A stretch of 6,165 nucleotides of DNA from Chloroflexota bacterium. Lineage in GTDB: Bacteria > Chloroflexota > Limnocylindria > Limnocylindrales > CSP1-4. A program made the position numbers and the translations under genes. Below, one piece after another: positions 1 to 5,265 of this stretch. The stretch covers positions 1-6,165 of the forward strand of contig JAJYDP010000313.1 in the NCBI GenBank assembly GCA_021777365.1. The letters are read 5' to 3'. Within the stretch, counting starts at the first letter, position 1. The number at the start of each line of letters is the position of its first letter. The notes below the pieces were generated by a model that had not been told where the DNA came from, did not search any database, and worked only from the letters and a program-made list of their open reading frames with translations.

Positions 1-510
1 GGCCGGGTTCCAGCGTAGGCCGGCAATCTCCGCGCGGCGGGCGCCCGTGTCCATGAACACCCTCAGGATCGCGGTATCGCGCAGGCTGGCGAAGTCCTTG
101 CCCGCGGCGTCGGCGAGGATCGCCCGGAGCTGGGAGTCCCGAAGGACGGCGGGCGGCGTCTCCGGGATCCGCGGCGGCGTCATCTTCGCCATCGGGGACA
201 CGGACGCCAGCCCTTCGTCAATCGCCCACCGGAAGAACGCCTGAGCGCCCCGGAAGCGCGCGGCGGCGGTCGCTGGCTTGAAACGGTCGAGCAGGTCGGT
301 AATCCATGCCTCGACGTGCTCGCGGCGGACCGCGCCAACTTCGGCGGGCATCCCCTGCGCGGCAAGGTATCGCGCCATCCGCTCGGCGCTGTCGACGTAG
401 ATCTTGGTGGTGGCGGGGGAGAGGTTGCGGGCCCGGCAGTGGCGCCCGAAGCTCGCCACGTCCTCCGCGAGGGGCGTTCTGGTGGTGGTGGTCGCGGTCT
501 GGGTGGGCAT
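1..510 (-). CDS. Tyrosine recombinase/phage-type integrase, N-terminal 170 residues (cut by window edge)
   Basis: The frame is open from an ATG at 508-510 to the left edge, so the C-terminal half lies outside the window. Residues about 14-100 look like the helical SAM-like core-binding domain that clamps DNA, with the typical text LSPATTKIY (30-38), HVEAWITDLL (65-74) and FRWAIDEGL (93-101). After a linker (SPMAKMTPPRIP, 105-116) the catalytic domain begins: LRDTAILRVFMDTGARRAE (143-161). Within it, TGARRAE matches the TGxRxxE box of the family, so R158 should be the first catalytic arginine. The remaining Lys, HxxR, His/Trp and Tyr residues would be off the edge. The family cuts and rejoins DNA through a 3'-phosphotyrosine. 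An in-frame TGA lies just upstream, at 552-556 on this strand, and no Shine-Dalgarno precedes the ATG; a TTG between them is a weaker start. It could serve a prophage, an integrative element or a Xer-like role; the surviving half does not discriminate. Confidence 0.9.
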   Translation of the reverse strand, partial: MPTQTATTTTRTPLAEDVASFGRHCRARNLSPATTKIYVDSAERMARYLAAQGMPAEVGAVRREHVEAWITDLLDRFKPATAAARFRGAQAFFRWAIDEGLASVSPMAKMTPPRIPETPPAVLRDSQLRAILADAAGKDFASLRDTAILRVFMDTGARRAEIAGLRWNPA

Positions 511-548
511 GGCTGGTGGCTCGGCGGCGGGTTCCGACCCGACCAAGT

Positions 549-558
549 TATCTGCTCA
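549..558. repeat. Direct repeat copy 1 (TATCTGCTCA), overlapping a short dyad
   Basis: The ten bases TATCTGCTCA occur here and again, exactly, at 590-599, a start-to-start distance of 41 bp. This is close to four turns of B-DNA, so both copies would face the same side of the helix. The copy runs into a perfect dyad GCTCA-C-TGAGC at 554-564. It lies 39 bases upstream of the integrase ATG. Paired, phased sites beside an integrase gene could be arm-type integrase or excisionase sites, or operators for a repressor; the sequence alone does not decide. Confidence 0.6.
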
Positions 559-589
559 CTGAGCGGCCTGCGTAGTGCCATTCGGCATG

Positions 590-599
590 TATCTGCTCA
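590..599. repeat. Direct repeat copy 2 (TATCTGCTCA), overlapping a 6-bp dyad
   Basis: This is an exact second copy of the decamer at 549-558. It overlaps a perfect inverted repeat TGCTCA-TCT-TGAGCA at 594-608. The same TGCTCA/TGAGC halves therefore occur in both copies, with dyad spacers of 1 and 3 bases. Each copy is also followed, after a variable stretch, by a TGCC...ATTCGG-type sequence (576-587 and 613-628), so a longer degenerate unit of about 40 bp may be duplicated. Confidence 0.6.
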
Positions 600-670
600 T
601 CTTGAGCACGAATGCCGCGATTCGGGCACAGTCTGGCTCGGCACATAACTGTCACTTACCAATGGATCAA

Positions 671-688
671 CGGGAGCACCGGGTCCCG
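671..688 (-). terminator. Weak hairpin after the oxidoreductase stop
   Basis: Read on the minus strand, CGGGA (684-688) and TCCCG (671-675) can pair around an 8-base loop, beginning 9 bases past the stop codon. Only two T residues follow, so this is at best a poor intrinsic terminator. An alternative tighter dyad, CGGG-T-CCCG, sits at 680-688. Confidence 0.25.
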
Positions 689-696
689 CGGCCGAC

Positions 697-1638
697 CTAC
701 GCACGTTCGAGGAGCGGCCTGACCTCGGTCGCGAACCGCGTCATGGACTCCTCGTCGTACACCGACGGGAACCCGGCGACCAGGTGCCGGTAGCCGAGGT
801 CGACGTACGGTGCGAGGCGCTCGGCCACGTCCTCGGGCGTGCCGACGGGCTGGTCGGTCCAGGGTCGCGCGACCCGGTTGCGCTGGAACGCCTCGCGGAA
901 GAGCCGTTCCGCCTCGGCGCGGTTGTCGCGGATGATCACCACGCCGGCTCCGGTGGTGCGCTCGATCTCGTTCGGATCCCGCCCCACCGCCGCGCAATGC
1001 TCGAGCAGGACCTCCTCCTTGTGGCGCACGGCCTCGATGCCGCCCCCGACGTTGTTCATGTCCGCGTACTGCGCGACGAGCTTCAGGGTGACCTGCTCGC
1101 CGCCGCCCCCGATACAGATCGGGAGGTGCCGCTGGACGGGCAGGGGGTCGTTCCGCACGTGCGATGCGCGGTAGCGCGCGCCCTCCGGCGCGGATGGCTC
1201 GGTCCCGTCGAGCATGCCGCGCATGATCGGCAGGGCCTGGCGGAGCCAGCGGAGCCGCTCGGGCGCGCCCGAGCCGAACTCGAAGCCGAAGTCGTGGGCC
1301 TCGCCCTCGAACCACGCGGCGCCGATGCCGAGGATGGCGCGGCCGTTGCTGATGTGGTCCAGCGTGGTGGCCATCTTGGCGACCAGGGTCGGCTCACGGT
1401 ACGGGTTCGCACCGACCATCAGCCCGATCCGGACACGCTCGGTCCGCGCCGCCCACGCGGTGATGGTCAGCCAGCCCTCGTAGTTCGGCCCGTGCGGGTC
1501 GCCGACGATCGGGTACAGGTGGTCCCACGTCCACAGCGAAGAATACCCTAGGCGATCTGCACGGATGCCGGCTTCGAGCAGGGATGGCCAGTCCGTGTAC
1601 TGGTTCCAGCAGAGGGCGCCGAGCTTCACCTCGTTCAT
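697..1638 (-). CDS. LLM class flavin/F420-dependent oxidoreductase
   Basis: The gene encodes a 313-residue luciferase-like monooxygenase-fold (TIM barrel) protein, the usual length for the family. Diagnostic stretches are LGYSSLWTWDHL (30-41), then RIGLMVGANPYREPTLVAKM (70-89), then the barrel signature LDHISNGRAILGIGAAW (93-109) followed by FEGEAHDFGF (110-119). A phosphate-binding-like PICIGGGGE segment lies near residue 165. This pattern is typical of actinobacterial and chloroflexal F420-dependent enzymes rather than FMN luciferases, so hydride transfer by reduced F420 is the best guess. The substrate cannot be read from the sequence. The ATG at 1636-1638 matches the expected N-terminus. 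No Shine-Dalgarno precedes it, but a TAGACT element lies 7 bases upstream, so translation may be leaderless. It is divergent from the anchored protein at 1694 and 186 bp upstream of the integrase on the same strand; it probably stands alone. Confidence 0.93.
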   Translation of the reverse strand: MNEVKLGALCWNQYTDWPSLLEAGIRADRLGYSSLWTWDHLYPIVGDPHGPNYEGWLTITAWAARTERVRIGLMVGANPYREPTLVAKMATTLDHISNGRAILGIGAAWFEGEAHDFGFEFGSGAPERLRWLRQALPIMRGMLDGTEPSAPEGARYRASHVRNDPLPVQRHLPICIGGGGEQVTLKLVAQYADMNNVGGGIEAVRHKEEVLLEHCAAVGRDPNEIERTTGAGVVIIRDNRAEAERLFREAFQRNRVARPWTDQPVGTPEDVAERLAPYVDLGYRHLVAGFPSVYDEESMTRFATEVRPLLERA

Positions 1639-1645
1639 GGCCGCG

Positions 1646-1651
1646 AGTCTA
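1646..1651 (-). promoter_or_regulatory. Candidate -10 element (TAGACT) for a leaderless oxidoreductase mRNA
   Basis: On the minus strand TAGACT fits TANNNT and ends 7 bases before the ATG at 1638. That spacing puts the transcription start at or next to the start codon, the known geometry of leaderless genes in Actinobacteria and Deinococcus-type bacteria. The absence of a Shine-Dalgarno supports it. No clear -35 is seen 16-18 bases further upstream. Confidence 0.35.
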
Positions 1652-1678
1652 CGGTAGCCTCACCGCGCGGGTCGGAGA

Positions 1679-1684
1679 TATGCT
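1679..1684 (+). promoter_or_regulatory. Candidate -10 element (TATGCT) for the anchored NTF2-like gene
   Basis: TATGCT matches the -10 consensus at four of six positions and ends 9 bases before the GTG at 1694, again suggesting a leaderless or near-leaderless transcript. No -35 is recognised. The same bases also include an ATG at 1680 that opens a five-codon reading frame (MLRTS), whose TGA overlaps the GTG start as GTGA. Confidence 0.35.
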
Positions 1685-1693
1685 CCGCACCTC

Positions 1694-2392
1694 GTGAGCG
1701 ACCAGCGACCGAACCTCGTGCCGGTCTCCCCCAACATGGGCGGGCGCGGCCTTCCGTTGCTCCCGCGGACCGTGGTGGTCGCAGCGGTCGTCGCGCTGGT
1801 GGCCTTCCTCGCCGGCCTCCAGCTGAGCCCGACTCGTGAGGTGGTCGTCCCTGCTCCATCGCCATCGGCCCCGGCCTCCTCGCCACCGGCCGCGCCGGCG
1901 ACGCCTGCTCCGGCGGCTGGCCTGGCCACCGCGGCGCCGCCGCTGCCGCTGGGCGTGTATCACCTCACCCAGCCAGAGGCGAACGAGATCGCTGTGGCCG
2001 TGCGCTTCTACGCCGCCTACAACGCGGGCCAACTTGCCACCGTCATGGCGCTGCTCTCCGCGCAGCCGCACCTCTTCGACTGCGACTACACCACCCAAGC
2101 GGCCATGATCCTCACTGGGCGTAGCGTCATTGAGACCTACCTGCGCGCCCGCTTCGCTGAGCACGACCGCTGGACCGTCGAGTTCTACCAGGCGAACCCC
2201 GCGAACAACCGTGAGGTCGTCGTGCTGCCGCTCCAACGCTCGAACGACACGCTGCGCCGACTCGGTGCGCCGGGCGGGGCGAAGCGCTCGTTCCCGGAGG
2301 ACTTCTATCTCGCCTTCAACCCGGACCGCGTCCACCTCGACGCGATCGCCTGGTACACGATGTCTGGGTCGGGGGGCTTGTGCAGCCCGTAG
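1694..2392 (+). CDS. Membrane-anchored protein with Pro/Ala-rich tether and NTF2/SnoaL-like domain
   Basis: The product has 232 residues. After a short polar N-terminus ending in an arginine (R25), residues 26-44 form one hydrophobic helix, read as a signal anchor. Residues about 53-85 are almost entirely Pro, Ala and Ser, a flexible tether seen in wall- or surface-exposed proteins of GC-rich bacteria. Residues about 89-223 look like an NTF2/SnoaL-like cone fold: an opening helix with VRFYAAYNAGQL (103-114), then GRSVIETYLRARF (142-154), beta-rich VEFYQA (162-167) and REVVVLPLQ (173-181), and a final LDAIAWYTM (215-223). That assignment rests on pattern, not on a signature. C130 and C230 could form a disulfide outside the cell. 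The GTG start is chosen because it gives the N-terminus before the helix; ATG at 1736 (residue 15) would also keep the helix. The role is unknown; NTF2-like domains may be enzymes, ligand binders or scaffolds. Confidence 0.75.
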   Translation: MSDQRPNLVPVSPNMGGRGLPLLPRTVVVAAVVALVAFLAGLQLSPTREVVVPAPSPSAPASSPPAAPATPAPAAGLATAAPPLPLGVYHLTQPEANEIAVAVRFYAAYNAGQLATVMALLSAQPHLFDCDYTTQAAMILTGRSVIETYLRARFAEHDRWTVEFYQANPANNREVVVLPLQRSNDTLRRLGAPGGAKRSFPEDFYLAFNPDRVHLDAIAWYTMSGSGGLCSP

Positions 2393-2409
2393 GGGCAAAG
2401 CACTCCCCT
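2391..2409 (+). terminator. Weak hairpin at the end of the anchored-protein gene
   Basis: AGGGG (2391-2395) can pair with CCCCT (2405-2409) around a 9-base loop, overlapping the stop codon. No T-run follows. A competing pairing is AAGCA (2398-2402) with TGCTT (2414-2418). Support for termination is weak. Confidence 0.22.
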
Positions 2410-2613
2410 TGGCTGCTTGGGACCCGTTCCGCCATGCAATGTTGGCTGCCCCGATCGCCGCTGGCCCTGTGCCGAAAGGGGACCATCGCCACGGTGCCGG
2501 ATCCGTGCGACGGGGAGCCCCCGCTCGGGCCGCGCCAGAAGGAGGTCCTTGTGGCACGACTCGAGTAGTAGCTGGTCACCAGAGCTACGCTCTGTACAGC
2601 GCCGTCAGCCTGC
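2393..2613. other. Convergent intergenic region with no clear gene
   Basis: The plus-strand gene ends at 2392 and the minus-strand permease at 2614, so two transcripts converge here. I see no persuasive coding frame. It contains a strong orphan Shine-Dalgarno (AAGGAGGT, about 2539-2546) followed by GTG and only five codons (MARLE) before tandem TAG stops, and a dyad at 2568-2588. It could contain the decayed 5' end of a lost gene, or simply be a transcription-end spacer. Confidence 0.5.
2568..2588. terminator. Candidate bidirectional stem-loop between convergent genes
   Basis: GTAGCT (2568-2573) and AGCTAC (2583-2588) are perfect complements around GGTCACCAG. Alternatively CTGGT (2572-2576) pairs with ACCAG (2578-2582) across a single base. 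Either fold works on both strands, as suits convergent genes, and it lies 26 bases past the permease stop. No U-tract follows on either side, so it is a structure candidate rather than a classic terminator. Confidence 0.35.
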
Positions 2614-5265
2614 CTACTCCCCGCGCAGGATCGCGGCCGGCACGGCGCGCCGGACAAGCAGCGCGGGTCCCACCGCCGCCGCCAGCGTGGCCAGGAGCGC
2701 CGCACCGATCGAGGCCGCCACGCCGAGCTCGATGGGACCCGCCGCCGCCTGCAGCACCCGCGCCACGCCGAGCGTGATGAGCGCGCCCACGATCCCGCCC
2801 AACAGCCCGATGGTGAGCGCCTGGACGACCAGGAAGCGCACGATGAGCCCGGGTGACCAGCCGATCGCCCGCAGGGTGGCGAACGCGGCTTCCCTGCGTA
2901 GGTAGCCGAGGCTGACGATCTCGCCCGCGGCCAGCGCGCCGACTCCCAGCGTCAGGGCCGCGATCGCGACATGGAAGGGCCGCACCTGGGCCGCCAGGTA
3001 CACCCCGAGCACGGTCGTGTCGAGACGGCCGTTGAAGCCGACCGCCACGAGCGTCACCGCTCCCACGAGCACCGCGCCCAACGCGACAGCCAGCACCCCC
3101 AGCGCGGTCTCCACGCGCCGCGGCCCGAGGAGATCCCGGACCGCCAGCCAGGTCAGCCAGCGGATCGGTCGGCTGCGATGGGCGGGCTCGAGGCCCGCCA
3201 GTCCCCCGATCGGCGGGCCGCGCAAGACGAGCAGCGCGGGCATGAGCCCGGCAATCCCAGCCACGGCGAGCGAGAGGGGCACGGCACCCGCGAGCTGCCA
3301 GGGCGCGAGGACGAGCCCAAGCGGCAGGAGCGCAAGGGTCGCGAGCGTCGCGACGACGCCCATCGCGAGGCCCAGCACGAGCATCTCGGCTTCGACGAGC
3401 CAGGCGATGCGCCCGCCCGACCAGCCGATGGCGCGCAGGGTGGCGAGCTCGGGACCCCGCTGGCGCACCGCCACGTAGGCCGTGTCGGCCACCAGCAACA
3501 CGGCGCCCAGCAGAACGAGCGCGAAGAGCGCGAGGTCCTCGGCCGAGACGGCCTCCACGAACCCCACCGCCACGCCCTTCTTCGACCAACCCTCGCTGAC
3601 CGTCAGGGCCGGTCGGCCGAACGACCCTGCCGGCAGGTCCACGAGCACCGTGCGCGGCGAGGCGCCCTTGACGATGTCGACCTGCAGCCCCGTGGCGTCC
3701 TCGATCGCGGCGGCCACCGCGGCCAGGCGCGCCTCGGACGCCGGCCCCGGGGTGTCCACGCCCGCCACCTTGACCCGGATGGCGCTGATGAAGGCGGCCC
3801 CTGGGGCGTTGGTGAAGCGGGCCGGATCGGACAGCCAGGCGGCCCCGGCGAGCGTGGTCAGCACGAGGGGCGGGCTGTTGACGTAGGAGGCGAGCGAGCG
3901 GGTGGGCCCCAGCGTCTGCCCGTCGGGGAGCGTCACTTGGGGCAGCCCGTAGGTCTCCAGACGGCCACCTGCCAACGGGTTGAAGCCGGGGACGCAGTCG
4001 GGGTTGTACTCGCCCACCGGCGCCCAGCGCGAGAAGAGCTCGGAGCGCGGTACCTGGTCCTCGCGGCTAACGGAGCGGAACCAGTCGCCCGAGGCCTCGG
4101 GGGGCGCCTGGTCCGCGGGCTTGAGGTTGGACCCGATCACCACGGCGCTCTGGTAGATGCTGGGGTCGGGCGGCTGCAGCTGGGCTGCGAGGTGGTCGGG
4201 GCCGACCTGACGGTACGTCACGGGTCCCGCGGTCCAGTGCGGCGAGGCGTCGTAGTAGTCGGCCTGGGCCAGCGTAGCGAGGAAGGCCTGGTACGCGGCG
4301 TTGGCGCTGGCCGTCTGCGTGCCGACCGGAGTCCAGGCCGTCAGCGTGTCTGGTGCGCCACCGCGGAGCACGGCCGCGGGATCCTCCGCGCGCTCGGTCG
4401 TGAGCGCCATGGTCTCGTCGATGAAGCTGCGATCGCTCACCAGCACCGGGATCGTGGGTTGCGGTCCGGCCACAGACTGGGCCATCGCGGGAGCGTCCGA
4501 GGCGGTCAGGTAGCGGCCCGACCCGACGCAGCGATCGAGGTGGGCGAGCTGCGCCTCGGCGACCGGGTCGATGCCGGCCACGACGATCGGCTCTGACCAG
4601 CTCACCTCGATCCCGGGTGTCCCGGAGCGGAAGGCACCCTCGAGGGAGGCGTCAGGCGTCAGGCCACCCCAGCAGGCGACGGTCGCCGTGCAGTCGATGC
4701 GGGTCGTGCCGACCTCCAGGACCTCCGCGACAGCCGGGCCGGTTTGCCCGGCCTTCACTGACACGATGCGACCCTGCGGCGCAGCGACGAGATACTGCGC
4801 CGGCAGCGGGGGGTAGTGCGAGAGCCCAGCCTCTCCGCTCGCCGCCGCCCGGATGCGGAAGACGGTCACCCGACCTGAACCCACGAGTTTCGACACGTCG
4901 ACCGGGAACTCCGCGGGCCACTGCACGAAGCCGACCACCGCGATGGGCGCCGCGACCGCCACGTCCGGCACGGCGCGGATCGCCGCCAGCTGCGCCTCGG
5001 TGATGCCGCCGGTGAGTCCCGAGAGGAAGTTGGGGCGCACCAGACCCTCGCTTGCCTCGAGCACGGTCTCGGAGCCCATCGGACGGATGAGGATGTCGTA
5101 CGGGGTGTTCCAGGCCTGGGCGATGTCGCCGCTGAGCACAGCCTGCGTGGTGCGCGACACGCCCGCGAGCACGAGAAAGCCCGACACCGCGGTAAGGAGC
5201 CCGGCGGCCGCCAGCGCGGTGGCCACCCGACGAGCGAGCAACCCCCGCGTGGCCAGCCGGATCAT
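2614..5265 (-). CDS. FtsX-like ABC transporter permease with one very large extracytoplasmic domain
   Basis: The product has 883 residues and is the membrane partner of the ATPase encoded just upstream. The predicted layout is: TM1 about 15-36; an outer domain about 37-573; TM2-TM4 about 578-600, 627-653 and 658-681; a cytoplasmic link; TM5 about 721-742; a loop of only about 21 residues; TM6-TM8 about 764-787, 811-834 and 848-871. Both halves carry the FtsX-family coupling text ATLRAIGWS after the second helix of the half (608-616 and 796-804). The outer domain opens with MacB-core-like text, EAQLAAIRAVPDVAVAAPIA (90-109), and holds cysteines at 192, 198, 246 and 424 that might pair. The ATG at 5263-5265 is preferred over frames extending upstream because it overlaps the ATPase stop as ATGA, follows GGAGGAG (5268-5274) and starts directly before TM1. 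MacB/LolCE relatives move lipoproteins or drugs or relay conformational signals; the substrate here is unknown. Confidence 0.92.
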   Translation of the reverse strand: MIRLATRGLLARRVATALAAAGLLTAVSGFLVLAGVSRTTQAVLSGDIAQAWNTPYDILIRPMGSETVLEASEGLVRPNFLSGLTGGITEAQLAAIRAVPDVAVAAPIAVVGFVQWPAEFPVDVSKLVGSGRVTVFRIRAAASGEAGLSHYPPLPAQYLVAAPQGRIVSVKAGQTGPAVAEVLEVGTTRIDCTATVACWGGLTPDASLEGAFRSGTPGIEVSWSEPIVVAGIDPVAEAQLAHLDRCVGSGRYLTASDAPAMAQSVAGPQPTIPVLVSDRSFIDETMALTTERAEDPAAVLRGGAPDTLTAWTPVGTQTASANAAYQAFLATLAQADYYDASPHWTAGPVTYRQVGPDHLAAQLQPPDPSIYQSAVVIGSNLKPADQAPPEASGDWFRSVSREDQVPRSELFSRWAPVGEYNPDCVPGFNPLAGGRLETYGLPQVTLPDGQTLGPTRSLASYVNSPPLVLTTLAGAAWLSDPARFTNAPGAAFISAIRVKVAGVDTPGPASEARLAAVAAAIEDATGLQVDIVKGASPRTVLVDLPAGSFGRPALTVSEGWSKKGVAVGFVEAVSAEDLALFALVLLGAVLLVADTAYVAVRQRGPELATLRAIGWSGGRIAWLVEAEMLVLGLAMGVVATLATLALLPLGLVLAPWQLAGAVPLSLAVAGIAGLMPALLVLRGPPIGGLAGLEPAHRSRPIRWLTWLAVRDLLGPRRVETALGVLAVALGAVLVGAVTLVAVGFNGRLDTTVLGVYLAAQVRPFHVAIAALTLGVGALAAGEIVSLGYLRREAAFATLRAIGWSPGLIVRFLVVQALTIGLLGGIVGALITLGVARVLQAAAGPIELGVAASIGAALLATLAAAVGPALLVRRAVPAAILRGE
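2855..2882 (-). repeat. Internal duplication in permease, copy 2
   Basis: This is the partner of 3419-3446 and encodes the same nine residues, ATLRAIGWS, in the second permease half. The two differences are both C/G changes at third codon positions. The copies are 188 codons apart. Confidence 0.6.
3419..3446 (-). repeat. Internal duplication in permease, copy 1
   Basis: This 28-base stretch encodes the ATLRAIGWS motif of the first permease half and matches 2855-2882 at 26 of 28 bases. It reflects the ancestral two-fold repeat of the permease, with unusually high retention at the DNA level. Confidence 0.6.

Larger units (their letters stand above)
511..696. other. Intergenic region upstream of the integrase and downstream of the oxidoreductase
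   Basis: No convincing gene is seen in either strand. The stretch from about 541 to 660 is visibly less GC-rich than its surroundings. It holds the direct and inverted repeats listed separately and a weak hairpin after the oxidoreductase stop. It must contain the integrase promoter if that gene has its own. On the minus strand TAACTT (545-550) could be a -10 element, but no matching -35 is obvious. No tRNA-like sequence, the commonest integrase target, was recognised. Confidence 0.6.

Noticed and set aside
180..581. Minus-strand open frame overlapping the integrase in another frame
   Set aside because: It consists largely of Pro/Arg/Ser low-complexity text. The frame ending at the left edge instead gives a continuous integrase with its catalytic-domain motif.
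511..696. tRNA gene or tRNA-derived attachment site beside the integrase
   Set aside because: No T-loop-like GGTTCGA sequence or cloverleaf pairing was found in this gap.
784..1551. Plus-strand open frame of 255 codons antisense to the oxidoreductase
   Set aside because: It has the composition of a complementary-strand shadow and no ribosome site or motif, and the minus-strand gene is unmistakable.
1649..2557. Minus-strand open frame of 302 codons opposite the anchored protein
   Set aside because: The translation is Arg/Gly/His-rich without a domain. The plus-strand frame shows a coherent anchor, tether and globular domain.
2971..4596. Long plus-strand open frame of 541 codons antisense to the permease
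   Set aside because: It is opposite a clearly real gene with membrane helices and family motifs. The translation is rich in Arg, Gly, His and Glu with no recognisable domain, as expected for a shadow frame in GC-rich DNA.
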